Source: Qipengyuania spongiae (GTDB taxonomy: Bacteria > Pseudomonadota > Alphaproteobacteria > Sphingomonadales > Sphingomonadaceae). From it: 64,000 nucleotides of DNA. The stretch lies in assembly GCF_026168555.1 (NCBI RefSeq), contig NZ_CP092471.1, positions 2,823,783-2,887,782 of the forward strand, read 5' to 3'. Shown here one piece after another: positions 8,033 to 15,237 of this stretch; positions within the stretch are counted from its first letter, which is position 1; each line of letters begins with the position of its first letter. A program made the translations under genes and the position numbers. The notes below the pieces were generated by a model. The model saw nothing but the letters and a program-made list of their open reading frames with translations, ran no database searches and was not told the DNA's origin.

Positions 8033-8107
8033 CGTTTTTCCCCCGCTTTGGCGGGCGGGGGAAACGTGAGGGGTTGCCACGATTTGTAAACCGTGGCAAA
8101 GCCTCAC
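8033..8107. promoter_or_regulatory. Two consecutive hairpins in the leader of the MerR-like gene
   Basis: The first is a GC-rich stem around 8040-8060 with CCCGC/GCGGG closing a TTTG loop. The second has arms GTGAGG (8066-8071) and TTGCCACG (8074-8081) pairing perfectly with CGTGGCAA (8092-8099) and CCTCAC (8102-8107). It ends 2 bp before the ATG of the next gene. Neither has a following T-run on either strand, so they are not clear terminators. The second covers the position where a ribosome site should be, suggesting translational or operator control. Confidence 0.5.
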
Positions 8108-8109
8108 GA

Positions 8110-8808
8110 ATGGAACGGAACCTTACCCTGACGCAATTCACACCTGCCGAGGCAGAAAACGTGACGGGTGTTAGCACTCAGACGCAGCGCGACTGGCGGC
8201 GTCGGGGCATTTTGGCGAAGCGCGACGAAGGGCACGCGCGCTATGATCTTTTCGACTTGGCCGAGATGATGGCGATCAAGCTGCTGTCCGACCGTGGCGT
8301 TCCGCTGATCGAGGCTGCCGATGTGGCTGACTGGTGCGGAATGGGTATCGGGTATCGTGCTCTTGAATGGCACAACGCCTACGAGGGCGATCATGACCGC
8401 ACTAATGAGGCACGCGGCCTTCCGAACAAGCTGATCGAACAAAACGCAGCGATGTTCGAAACGATTCGCGAGGCTGCTGGAATTGCGGAAGTCGATCTGC
8501 CCGAAAATTTCGAAAAGCAGTATCGCTGGAGCGACAAAGGCGAATGGCTCGCTGGGCAGGTCTACCGCGAGCGCTTCAAAACCGGCGTCATCCCTGGACA
8601 GCTTTTCATCTGGTGGGCTGACGGACAGCATACCTTTCATCAGAGCTTCGACGCAGCGCGTGACGATATGTCGAGCGGGGATCCCCGTTTGGCAGGTCCT
8701 GCGCTCGTGCTCGACCTGCACAGTCTTGCCAGCACCCTGCTGACGAAAACTGGTCGCGCGTTGGTGCACGTCGAGTTTCCCGACCTTCCGGTAAACCCGG
8801 ATGCTTAG
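8110..8808 (+). CDS. Protein with N-terminal MerR-like helix-turn-helix (232 aa)
   Basis: The frame is open further upstream, but the ATG at 8110 starts the recognisable domain: FTPAEAENVTGVSTQTQRDW, then RRRGILAKRDEGHARYDLFDLAEMMAIKLL. This is the winged helix-turn-helix of MerR/AlpA-like regulators (residues 1-65). The remaining 165 residues match nothing I know. A strong hairpin covers the ribosome-site region. Position between terL and the capsid gene is odd for a regulator. A switch gene of the element, or a DNA-recognition (small-terminase-like) protein, are both possible; the second would explain why no other small terminase is seen. Confidence 0.75.
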   Translation: MERNLTLTQFTPAEAENVTGVSTQTQRDWRRRGILAKRDEGHARYDLFDLAEMMAIKLLSDRGVPLIEAADVADWCGMGIGYRALEWHNAYEGDHDRTNEARGLPNKLIEQNAAMFETIREAAGIAEVDLPENFEKQYRWSDKGEWLAGQVYRERFKTGVIPGQLFIWWADGQHTFHQSFDAARDDMSSGDPRLAGPALVLDLHSLASTLLTKTGRALVHVEFPDLPVNPDA

Positions 8809-8839
8809 CCAACGTCGCGAGACAGTGGGCAATCTCAGT

Positions 8840-8860
8840 GCCGGGGCATGGTGCCCCGGC
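8840..8860. promoter_or_regulatory. Perfect 9-bp GC-rich hairpin 20 bp upstream of the capsid gene
   Basis: GCCGGGGCA (8840-8848) and TGCCCCGGC (8852-8860) form a perfect stem with a 3-nt loop. It is followed by an AAGGA ribosome site and the capsid ATG at 8881. No T-tract follows. A 5' stem-loop of this strength commonly stabilises messenger RNA or terminates most upstream transcription, either of which would set high, separate capsid expression. Confidence 0.55.
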
Positions 8861-8880
8861 CCGATAGAAGGACTTACCGA

Positions 8881-10098
8881 ATGAAGACTGCGGACCTTAT
8901 GGAGCAGCGGGCGGCCATTGTGGACCGCATGAACGCGGCTCACACCTCCGATGACGACACGGCTTTCCAGACGGCGGAAACCGAACTGCGCGCGATCGAC
9001 GCGAAGCTGGACCGCCAGAAGAAGATCGACGCGGCCGAGCGATCCGAAACCGGAACGCCGCTCACCACGCGCGATGGCGGCGAGTTTGCCGAGCTGCGCA
9101 ATCAGAGCCTGATCGAGACGCTGCGCTATGGCGCGGGCATGGCGGTGAAGGATCGCGCGAAGATCGAGCGCGAGCAGGCGATGCTTGCCGAGCGTGCTGG
9201 TGGCCCTGCCAAGGGCGTCTATGTCGCGACCGAGCTGTTCGAGAAGCGCGCGGCTGACCTGACGACCGGCAATGCTTCGACGATCGCACCGGAATCGTTC
9301 CGGCCTGATCTGTTCGTCTCGGCGCTCACGAACACCGCAATCGTTTCCCGCCTGGGTGCGACCACGCTCACCGGCCTGACCGGCGACGTGGTTATCCCGC
9401 GCGAAACCGGCAGCCCGAACGTCGGCTGGGTGAACGAGGACGAGGCGCTGCCGACCGATGGCGCGAGCTTCGACTCCCTGACCCTCACCCCGCATCACGT
9501 CGGTGTCATCACCGAACTGTCGCGGCAGTTGCTGTTGCAGTCCTCGCCTCAGGTGGAGGGGCTGGTGCGTTCGATGATGAGCCGCAACGTGGCGCTCGAA
9601 ATCGACCGTGCGGCCATCGCTGGCAGCGGGGTGGGCGCTGAGCCGCGCGGGCTCATCAATGACCCGAACATTCCGACCGTTCCGTTCGATACCGATCTTT
9701 TCACGACCACGGCCGACATGATCGCGCTGGCGGACGTGACGAACATCGGTGACAGCCGCGCCTTCCTCTCGACCAACGGCGTTCGCTCGACGGCGATGAA
9801 GCTGCGGGACGCGGACGGCCACGCAATCACGCTGGCTGAGACGTTCCATGGCGAACCCGCCTATTTCACCAACCAGGCACCGAATAACCTTGGTGCTGGC
9901 ACTGACGAAGCGGGGCTGGTCTATGGCGACTGGTCCGACCTCCTGATCGGTATCTGGTCGCAGCTCGACATTCTCGTGAACCCCTACGCGGAAACGGCCT
10001 ACAGCAAGGGCAACATCCTGATCCGCGCGATGGCGTCGGTGGACTTCGGCGTGCGCCGTCCTGCCTCGTTCGTCTCGGCAACCGGGGTGGCTGGCTGA
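8881..10098 (+). CDS. Major capsid protein, HK97 gp5 family
   Basis: A 405-residue protein. It has an N-terminal charged helical delta/scaffold region (residues 1-70, MKTADLMEQRAAIVDRMNAA onward), which the prohead protease would remove. The HK97-fold body follows, with typical patterns: STIAPESFRPDLFVSALTNT, then VVIPRETGSPNVGWVNEDEA, then EIDRAAIAGSGVGAEPRGL, then SPQVEGLVRSMMSRNVA. It ends with the conserved IWSQLDILVNPY and VDFGVRRPASF strands. The start at 8881 follows AAGGA; an upstream open extension is ignored. It overlaps the next small gene by 3 bp. Confidence 0.95.
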   Translation: MKTADLMEQRAAIVDRMNAAHTSDDDTAFQTAETELRAIDAKLDRQKKIDAAERSETGTPLTTRDGGEFAELRNQSLIETLRYGAGMAVKDRAKIEREQAMLAERAGGPAKGVYVATELFEKRAADLTTGNASTIAPESFRPDLFVSALTNTAIVSRLGATTLTGLTGDVVIPRETGSPNVGWVNEDEALPTDGASFDSLTLTPHHVGVITELSRQLLLQSSPQVEGLVRSMMSRNVALEIDRAAIAGSGVGAEPRGLINDPNIPTVPFDTDLFTTTADMIALADVTNIGDSRAFLSTNGVRSTAMKLRDADGHAITLAETFHGEPAYFTNQAPNNLGAGTDEAGLVYGDWSDLLIGIWSQLDILVNPYAETAYSKGNILIRAMASVDFGVRRPASFVSATGVAG

Positions 10099-10232
10099 TG
10101 GCTGACAAGTTCGACCCTCGCAAGATCGACCGGGCGGTGAAAGCATTGCGGCGCGCTGGCTTCGAACTCGATGGCGACCCTTCGGTGACGAAGGCGGGCG
10201 CTGTCACCTTCAAGACGAAGGCACCCGAATAA
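10098..10232 (+). CDS. Tiny head-module protein (44 aa), unknown function
   Basis: The ATG overlaps the capsid stop and its TAA overlaps the protease ATG, so the gene is wedged between them with no free base. My translation begins MADKFDPRKIDRAVKALRRA and ends VTFKTKAPE: basic, helical, then a short strand. The tight stop-start coupling on both sides is the main evidence that it is translated. A head-decoration or assembly role is possible by position only. Confidence 0.6.
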   Translation: MADKFDPRKIDRAVKALRRAGFELDGDPSVTKAGAVTFKTKAPE

Positions 10233-10774
10233 TGGGCGCGGCGGCAACCCTCGAACGGCGCTTCGCCACTGACTTGCGATCGACTGGTCGCAGGCTGGAG
10301 GGCTATGCCGCCACTTTTTCCGCTACGGCGGACCTTGGGGCATTCCGGGAGCGTATTTCAGTCGGCGCTTTCCGGAATGCTCTTTCGGGCGACATTCTGG
10401 CCCTGCTCGATCACGACGCGGGCAAGGTGCTCGGTAGGACCCGCACCGGCACGCTGGAGCTTCGCGAGGACGACAAGGGCCTCGCGTTCTCGCTCGACCT
10501 CCCTGACACGGCGGCTGGCCGCGATGTGCTCGCCTTGGCAGCGCGCGGCGATCTGGGCGGAATGTCGTTCGGTTTCCTTGTCCCTGAAGGCGGCGAGGAA
10601 TGGGATGGGGACACCCGGACCCTTCGCTCGATCGACCTGCGCGAGATTAGCGTTGTGTCGGCATGGCCTGCCTATGAGGGCACCGAAATCGCCTTGCGTT
10701 ACTATCGGCAGCACAATGGATCTCAGAGGCGCGCCAGGGCGCTCAGGCTTGCGGAGGCACGGCAATGGGCCTGA
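10232..10774 (+). CDS. HK97-family prohead protease
   Basis: A 180-residue protein with the family features: the N-terminal GYAATFS motif, the catalytic histidine in LLDHDAGKVLGRT (H61), and the catalytic serine in GGMSFGF (S112), followed by the LREISVVSAWPAYEGTEI strand. It would cleave the capsid delta domain during maturation. It starts inside the preceding 44-aa gene's stop codon and overlaps the portal gene by 10 bp. Its place after the capsid gene is inverted relative to most HK97-like phages. Confidence 0.93.
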   Translation: MGAAATLERRFATDLRSTGRRLEGYAATFSATADLGAFRERISVGAFRNALSGDILALLDHDAGKVLGRTRTGTLELREDDKGLAFSLDLPDTAAGRDVLALAARGDLGGMSFGFLVPEGGEEWDGDTRTLRSIDLREISVVSAWPAYEGTEIALRYYRQHNGSQRRARALRLAEARQWA

Positions 10775-11919
10775 TCGACCGCACCCTGCACCGGCTGGGC
10801 CTAGAGCGGCGTTCCGACACCTCTCCGCTCGATCCGAGCTGGCAGGCGCTGGCACCGATGACCGGCTACTATGCGGGCCTCTCGGCGCGGGCAGCCGAGA
10901 ACCTGTCCACGGTGCTCGCTTGCACGTCCTCGATCGCCACGGCGCTCGCCTACGTCCCTGCGCGGGTTTACCGCTGGGAAGGCGACAACCGGCTGGAATA
11001 CACCACGCACCCGCTCTCCCGACTGATCCGCTACGGCTTCAATCCGGCGATGACCTGGTGCGACGGTATCGAACACCTAGTGGCCGACACGCTGCTGACC
11101 GGCAACGGCCTGCTCGAAATCGAGCGTGCCGGTAACGGGCAGATTTCCGGCCTCGCCTATCACCCTTGGGGGATGGTGACGGTGCAGGAGCTGTCGAGCG
11201 GACGGCTGGCCTACGATGTATCGGACGGCCGGGGCAATTCCCGTCGCCTGCTGCAAGGCGAAGCCATCCATCTGCGCGACCGCACGAATGACGGCAAGAT
11301 CGGCGTTTCTCGCCTTTCTCGTTCGGCTGATACCGTAACCGGCGTGGACCTTGCCAACCGGCACGCGCGCCAGTTCCTCGCCAACGGTGCGAACCCTTCG
11401 GGTGTTCTGGAAAGCGCCTCGCAATTGACCGGCGAACAGCGGGCGGCGCTTCGGGAGAGCTTCGACCGGCGCTATACGGGTGCGGGCAATGCTGGTCGCG
11501 CGCTGTTGCTTGAAGGGGGCATGACGTGGAAGGCGGCGCAAATATCGCCTGAGGATGCCGAGCTACTGGAAACCCGGCGCTTCGGTGTCGAGGAAATTGC
11601 GCGGCTGTTCCAGGTCCCGCCCCCGATTATTGGCGACTACACGCACAACACGTTCACCAATTCGGAAACGGCGGGCCGCTGGTTCGCGACGTTCTGCCTC
11701 GCCCCCTGGGCGCGCAAGATCGAAGCGGAGTTTTCCCGTTCGCTGTTCCCAACCGGCTCGCCTTACGAGCTGGAGTTGGACCTGAGCGGCTTCCTTCGCG
11801 GAGATCCCGAAACCCGCTGGAACGCGCACAAGATCGCGCTCGAAACCGGCGTGCTCGATGCCGACGAGGTTCGGCAGGCCGAAGGTTGGAATCCCCGCCG
11901 GGAGGCTGAGAATGGCTGA
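10765..11919 (+). CDS. Phage portal protein, HK97 family
   Basis: A 384-residue protein, normal length. It begins MGLIDRTLHRLGLERRSDTS and contains the diagnostic portal patterns: HPLSRLIRYGFNPAMTW, then LLTGNGLLEIERAGNGQI, then HARQFLANGANPSGVLES, then LETRRFGVEEIARLFQVPPP followed by HNTFTNSE. It would form the dodecameric DNA gate at one capsid vertex and dock with the terminase. The last 8 bp overlap the ADP-ribosyltransferase-like gene. Confidence 0.94.
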   Translation: MGLIDRTLHRLGLERRSDTSPLDPSWQALAPMTGYYAGLSARAAENLSTVLACTSSIATALAYVPARVYRWEGDNRLEYTTHPLSRLIRYGFNPAMTWCDGIEHLVADTLLTGNGLLEIERAGNGQISGLAYHPWGMVTVQELSSGRLAYDVSDGRGNSRRLLQGEAIHLRDRTNDGKIGVSRLSRSADTVTGVDLANRHARQFLANGANPSGVLESASQLTGEQRAALRESFDRRYTGAGNAGRALLLEGGMTWKAAQISPEDAELLETRRFGVEEIARLFQVPPPIIGDYTHNTFTNSETAGRWFATFCLAPWARKIEAEFSRSLFPTGSPYELELDLSGFLRGDPETRWNAHKIALETGVLDADEVRQAEGWNPRREAENG

Positions 11920-12454
11920 CCTCTCCGGCGTGTGGTTTCACGGCTCGCCTTATGAGCTGAGCGAATATCGCAGCGCCTACGAGACGACTGGGGGCGCGGT
12001 CGATCAAAACGGCGTTTATTTTTCTCGCTGCCCCTGGGTTTCGTTTTCCTACGCGCGCCAAGCTCACCGGGAAACGAGCGGTGGCTGGGTCTACGCCGTG
12101 GAGCTAGACGTGCACGTTCCTGAGCACGCTGATTTTTCGCGTGGGTATTTTGGCTTTCGTATTCCGAAAGTCCTTTCCGATCGCCTTAAGGCCCAAGGGC
12201 GCGATTGCTTTCTTATGCCGGGAATAGTTCCTCCGCCGCACACTGGACAGCACGCCGACGAAATCGCCCTATTCGGTCCCCGTGCCAATTCACAAGTGCG
12301 GACACTCGGGCGCGTTGCCGCCGACCGGATGCAAGCGCTTTATCGCGAAGCGCGATACCGAAATTACTGGACCGACAGCACGGTGGCTCAGGATAGCCGA
12401 CAAGCCGCTGAGACGGCATTCGCGTTTCTCAACGTGGAGGTGCAAGCCGCGTAG
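11912..12454 (+). CDS. ADP-ribosyltransferase-fold-like protein next to the portal (candidate cargo or effector)
   Basis: A 180-residue protein from the ATG at 11912 (frame open further upstream, ignored). It begins MADLSGVWFHGSPYELSEYR. The outline HGSP (H10), then QNGVYFS (Y36) followed by a helix with FSYARQA, a strand WVYAVELDV, and QHADEIALFG (E117) matches the H-Y-E pattern of Arr/DUF3990-like ADP-ribosyltransferases. Such domains occur in phage head proteins and in polymorphic toxins fused to MuF. Here it is a separate gene overlapping the portal by 8 bp, so it could be packaged or act on the host or a competing phage. It might instead be a divergent head-completion protein. The ART assignment is pattern-based inference. 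Confidence 0.55.
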   Translation: MADLSGVWFHGSPYELSEYRSAYETTGGAVDQNGVYFSRCPWVSFSYARQAHRETSGGWVYAVELDVHVPEHADFSRGYFGFRIPKVLSDRLKAQGRDCFLMPGIVPPPHTGQHADEIALFGPRANSQVRTLGRVAADRMQALYREARYRNYWTDSTVAQDSRQAAETAFAFLNVEVQAA

Positions 12455-12456
12455 TC

Positions 12457-12654
12457 ATGGCCGGACGCAAAGCCCTTATCTCGAAAGACGACCTGGACCG
12501 GATGGCAACCGCCGTCGCGGCTCATGGTGTCGTCTTGAAGGGCCGCGTCGATCCGCTGGGCGGGTTTACCTTCACTATGACCCGGCAACCGGATGCGGTG
12601 GCTTCCAGCAATGACGACCTCGACGACCGCATAGATGAGTTTGGTGCGCTATGA
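12457..12654 (+). CDS. Small conserved protein before the integrase, candidate excisionase (65 aa)
   Basis: Begins MAGRKALISKDDLDRMATAV and ends DDLDDRIDEFGAL. Basic at the start and acidic at the end, with a short strand segment GGFTFTM. The stop overlaps the integrase ATG by 4 bp (ATGA), so both are made together. Small proteins in this position are often directionality factors, but no helix-turn-helix is evident, so the excisionase role is a guess from position. Confidence 0.65.
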   Translation: MAGRKALISKDDLDRMATAVAAHGVVLKGRVDPLGGFTFTMTRQPDAVASSNDDLDDRIDEFGAL

Positions 12655-13685
12655 AGAAGCCCCAGTTCGTCACCAAGTTCACCGACCGGCACGGCAAGGT
12701 GCGGTATCGCTTCCGCCGCAAGGGCTACCCTGCCCACTATTTCAAGGCACCCTTCGGCACGAAGGCTTTCGAGCGTGAATACGCGGCGTGCCTGGAGCAA
12801 GAGAAGCCCGCGATCGGAACGGACAGGATCGCCCCCGGTAGCGTCTCAGACGTGATAGCGCGCTACTACAGCGATTCCGCCTTCCTCGATCTGCGACCGG
12901 CGACCCAGCTTGTCTATCGCGGCGTTCTGGAGCGGTTTCGTGCAAAGTTCGGCAACGATCCGATGCGGGCCTTCGACGCTAAGCGGATTCAGCGCGTGAT
13001 GAATGCGATGCGCCATAAACCGCACGCGGCCTCTCGTCTCCGCAAGCTCCTCGCTCAGCTCTTCACGGTGGCACGGCGCGAAAGGATTGTGCCGGGCACG
13101 TTTGATCCGGTGAAGGATACCCGACCGCCGAAGGCAGAGAGCGAAGGCTACCATCGCTGGACTGAGGACGAGCTGGCGCAATTCGAAGCGAAGCACCCGC
13201 TGGGGACGAAACCACGGCTGGCCTTCGCTTTGCTGCTCTATGGCGCTCAGCGAAGCGGAGACGTTCGCTACCTGACGCACAGCGCCATCGCGGGCGGCCG
13301 TATCCGCCTGAAGCAATCAAAGACATCCAACGCGATCGACGTGCCTGTTGTCGAGCCTCTGCGCGCTGCGCTGGAAGCTGGACCGATGGGCGACGTTCTG
13401 GTGCTCGAGAACAACCGAGGCAAGGCGTTCACCGCCAAGGGCTTCTACAACATGGTCAAGCGCGCCTGCATCGCCGCTGGCCTGCCGCACTGCTCAGCTC
13501 ACGGCCTTCGCAAAGCTGCTGCTCGACGGCTCAGGGACGCGAACTGTTCGGACGATGAGGGCATGGCCATCACAGGGCACAAAACGGTGCGCGAATACCG
13601 CCGTTATGCTGGCGATTCGGGCAATGCAGAAAGGGCGGATAGCGCCATGCAGAAAGCCTACGGGGTGTCTAACCCGGTCGAATAG
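12651..13685 (+). CDS. int: Tyrosine recombinase (phage-type integrase)
   Basis: A 344-residue integrase beginning MKKPQFVTKFTDRHGKVRYR. It has an N-terminal arm-binding region, a SAM-like core-binding domain (about residues 60-160) and a catalytic domain. The catalytic set is complete: R201 (GAQRSGDV), H284 and R287 (SAHGLRKAA), H310 (GHKT) and Y319 (EYRRYAG). It ends 55 bp from the tRNA-Gln 3' end, where the attR copy lies, as expected for an enzyme that inserts the element there. Confidence 0.95.
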   Translation: MKKPQFVTKFTDRHGKVRYRFRRKGYPAHYFKAPFGTKAFEREYAACLEQEKPAIGTDRIAPGSVSDVIARYYSDSAFLDLRPATQLVYRGVLERFRAKFGNDPMRAFDAKRIQRVMNAMRHKPHAASRLRKLLAQLFTVARRERIVPGTFDPVKDTRPPKAESEGYHRWTEDELAQFEAKHPLGTKPRLAFALLLYGAQRSGDVRYLTHSAIAGGRIRLKQSKTSNAIDVPVVEPLRAALEAGPMGDVLVLENNRGKAFTAKGFYNMVKRACIAAGLPHCSAHGLRKAAARRLRDANCSDDEGMAITGHKTVREYRRYAGDSGNAERADSAMQKAYGVSNPVE

Positions 13686-13694
13686 TTAGACACC
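13664..13694. repeat. Perfect 10-bp inverted repeat between integrase stop and attR
   Basis: GGTGTCTAAC (13664-13673) and GTTAGACACC (13685-13694) are exact inverted copies around an 11-nt spacer that holds the integrase stop. Each arm contains the GTCTAAC core also found twice near attL. This fits paired arm-type integrase sites. A transcription terminator is less likely because no T-tract follows. Confidence 0.55.
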
Positions 13695-13739
13695 GATCAA
13701 CACTAACCCATAGGGAGTATTGGGAAAATGACTGCTAAG

Positions 13740-13755
13740 TGGATGCCCCGCGAGG
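13740..13755. repeat. attR: 16-bp direct repeat within the tRNA-Gln 3' end
   Basis: TGGATGCCCCGCGAGG, identical to 2992-3007. It covers the CCA end and acceptor stem and part of the T-arm of the tRNA gene, so insertion leaves the tRNA intact. Confidence 0.9.
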
Positions 13756-13813
13756 ATTCGAACCTCGATTGACGGAGTCAGAGTCCGTAGTCTTACCTTT
13801 AGACGACGGGGCA
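13740..13813 (-). tRNA. tRNA-Gln(CTG)
   Basis: Read on the minus strand the sequence begins TGCCCCGTCGTC and ends CGGGGCA-T-CCA, giving a perfect 7-bp acceptor stem with an encoded CCA. The anticodon arm is ACGGA-CTCTGAC-TCCGT, so the anticodon is CTG (glutamine, codon CAG). The T-arm contains GGTTCGAATCC. It is the integration target of the adjacent element. Confidence 0.96.
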
Positions 13814-14022
13814 TCATTCGCTTCGGCATCGGGCGCACCGTAAGGCGGCGCGTCGCGCGAAGGAGCGGCCATCTAAATCGCGCCTCTCCCAAGGTCAAGG
13901 GCGTGTGCGACCTGCCGCTGTGCGCGGGCCTTGCCGCGCGGACCTTTCGCCACTAGCATTGTCACCAGGTCCCCGCCCGCCGGTCTGCGGCACGCGGGAG
14001 GATAAGAGAAAGACTACACGCA

Positions 14023-15237
14023 ATGGCGGACAACCCTCCGCCGGACTTGAAAACGGGAGCTGGTGAGAAGAGGGGCAAGACGTCCGGCACGGTAGCCGAT
14101 TTTCGCTACAAGCGCCCCTCCCAGCCCGACCGGAAGGATCCGGCAAGACAATCGTCGAAAACGGCGCGCGGCCGCGTTGCCACGCCCGGTGAGCCACGCC
14201 GGTTCGGCACGGACGGCCGCGGCTATCGGCAGGCCTATGCTGCGCTGGATCTCGGCACCAACAATTGCCGCCTGCTGATCGCGCGTCCCTCGGGCGAGAA
14301 CTTCACCGTGATCGACGCCTTCAGCCGGGTGGTGAAGCTCGGCGAGGATCTCGCGGCGACCGGCAAGCTGTCCGACGCCGCGATGGAGCGCACGATGGCA
14401 GCGCTGCACATCTGCGCGGAAAAGCTGCGCAAGCGCAATGTCCACCTCGCCCGCTCTGTCGCGACCGAGGCCTGCCGCCGGGCCTCCAACGGTCCCGACT
14501 TCATCGCCCGCGTGCGCGAGGAGACGGGCATCGCGCTCGACATCATCTCGGCGCAGGAGGAGGCGCGGCTGGCCGTGCTCGGCTGCCACATCCTGCTCGA
14601 AAGCGGGATCGGCCCGGCGGTGATCTTCGACATTGGCGGCGGCTCGACCGAACTCGTGCTGATCGAGCCCGGCGGCCCGGTGCCGCGTATCCTCGACTGG
14701 ATGAGCGTGCCCTTCGGTGTCGTCTCGCTGACCGACAGCGTGCCCCCACCCGACGGGACACAGGAAGGGCGCAACCGCCGCTATGCCGAGATGCGCCGAC
14801 TGGTCGACGAAAGCTTCGCCCCGTTCGCGGAACGCGTGCGCCCCGCCGCCGAGGAAGCCGAGACGATCCGACTGCTAGGCACAAGCGGCACCGTGACGAC
14901 GCTCGCCAGCCTCCACCTCGAACTGCCGCAATACGACCGGCAGGCGGTCGACGGCCTGATCGTCCCATCCGATTCCATGCGCGATATCTGCCGCCGCCTT
15001 TCCACGATCAGCGAGCGCGAACGGCGCAGCGTGCCCTGCATCGGCGATGACCGCGCCAACCTGGTGGTGGCGGGCTGCGCCATCCTCGAATCGATCATGG
15101 ATCTGTGGCCCGCGCCCAAGCTGGGCGTCGCCGATCGTGGCATTCGCGAGGGCATATTGCGCAGCCTGATCGCCGCCGACGTGCAGGGCGAGGAAGGGCG
15201 CGCCTCGCTCGCCCGCCAGCGCGGAGGCGGCCTCTAG
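14023..15237 (+). CDS. ppx: Exopolyphosphatase / pppGpp phosphohydrolase, Ppx/GppA family
   Basis: A 404-residue protein whose first 70 residues are a basic, low-complexity extension before the ASKHA-fold core. Core motifs: YAALDLGTNNCRLLIA (phosphate-1), FDIGGGSTELVLIE (phosphate-2) and LLGTSGTVTTLASL. Such enzymes remove terminal phosphate from polyphosphate or convert pppGpp to ppGpp in the cytoplasm. The next gene, rlmE, starts directly after the stop, indicating one operon. Ppx and GppA activity cannot be told apart from sequence, so the symbol is provisional. Confidence 0.9.
   Translation: MADNPPPDLKTGAGEKRGKTSGTVADFRYKRPSQPDRKDPARQSSKTARGRVATPGEPRRFGTDGRGYRQAYAALDLGTNNCRLLIARPSGENFTVIDAFSRVVKLGEDLAATGKLSDAAMERTMAALHICAEKLRKRNVHLARSVATEACRRASNGPDFIARVREETGIALDIISAQEEARLAVLGCHILLESGIGPAVIFDIGGGSTELVLIEPGGPVPRILDWMSVPFGVVSLTDSVPPPDGTQEGRNRRYAEMRRLVDESFAPFAERVRPAAEEAETIRLLGTSGTVTTLASLHLELPQYDRQAVDGLIVPSDSMRDICRRLSTISERERRSVPCIGDDRANLVVAGCAILESIMDLWPAPKLGVADRGIREGILRSLIAADVQGEEGRASLARQRGGGL

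Larger units (their letters stand above)
2992..13755. mobile_element. Compact integrated element in tRNA-Gln: capsid-forming phage-satellite-like island
   Basis: The element is bounded by 16-bp direct repeats in the tRNA-Gln 3' end. Inside are a tyrosine integrase at the right end, a RepA-like helicase, HNH nuclease, large terminase, HK97-type capsid protein, prohead protease, portal and several small genes, nearly all on the plus strand with 4-10 bp overlaps. No tail, tape-measure, baseplate, holin or endolysin gene is visible in the 10.7 kb. Dense packing and intact frames argue against decay. Known capsid-forming PICIs have this kind of content: their own head genes and packaging enzymes, with tails borrowed from a helper phage. 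The order TerL, capsid, protease, portal is unusual, because HK97-like phages normally run TerL, portal, protease, capsid. Assignment to the satellite class is inference; a mini-prophage that lost its tail module is the alternative. Confidence 0.8.

Noticed and set aside
8033..8066. Intrinsic terminator after the 147-aa element gene
   Set aside because: The T-run comes before the stem on the plus strand and no T-run follows on either strand; described as a hairpin only.
8104..10146. A 680-codon minus-strand frame opposite the HTH and capsid genes
   Set aside because: Shadow frame; the plus strand encodes an unmistakable HK97 capsid protein with ribosome site.
2992..13755. Gene transfer agent cluster
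   Set aside because: GTA clusters carry tail genes and lack an integrase and att repeats; here the opposite holds.
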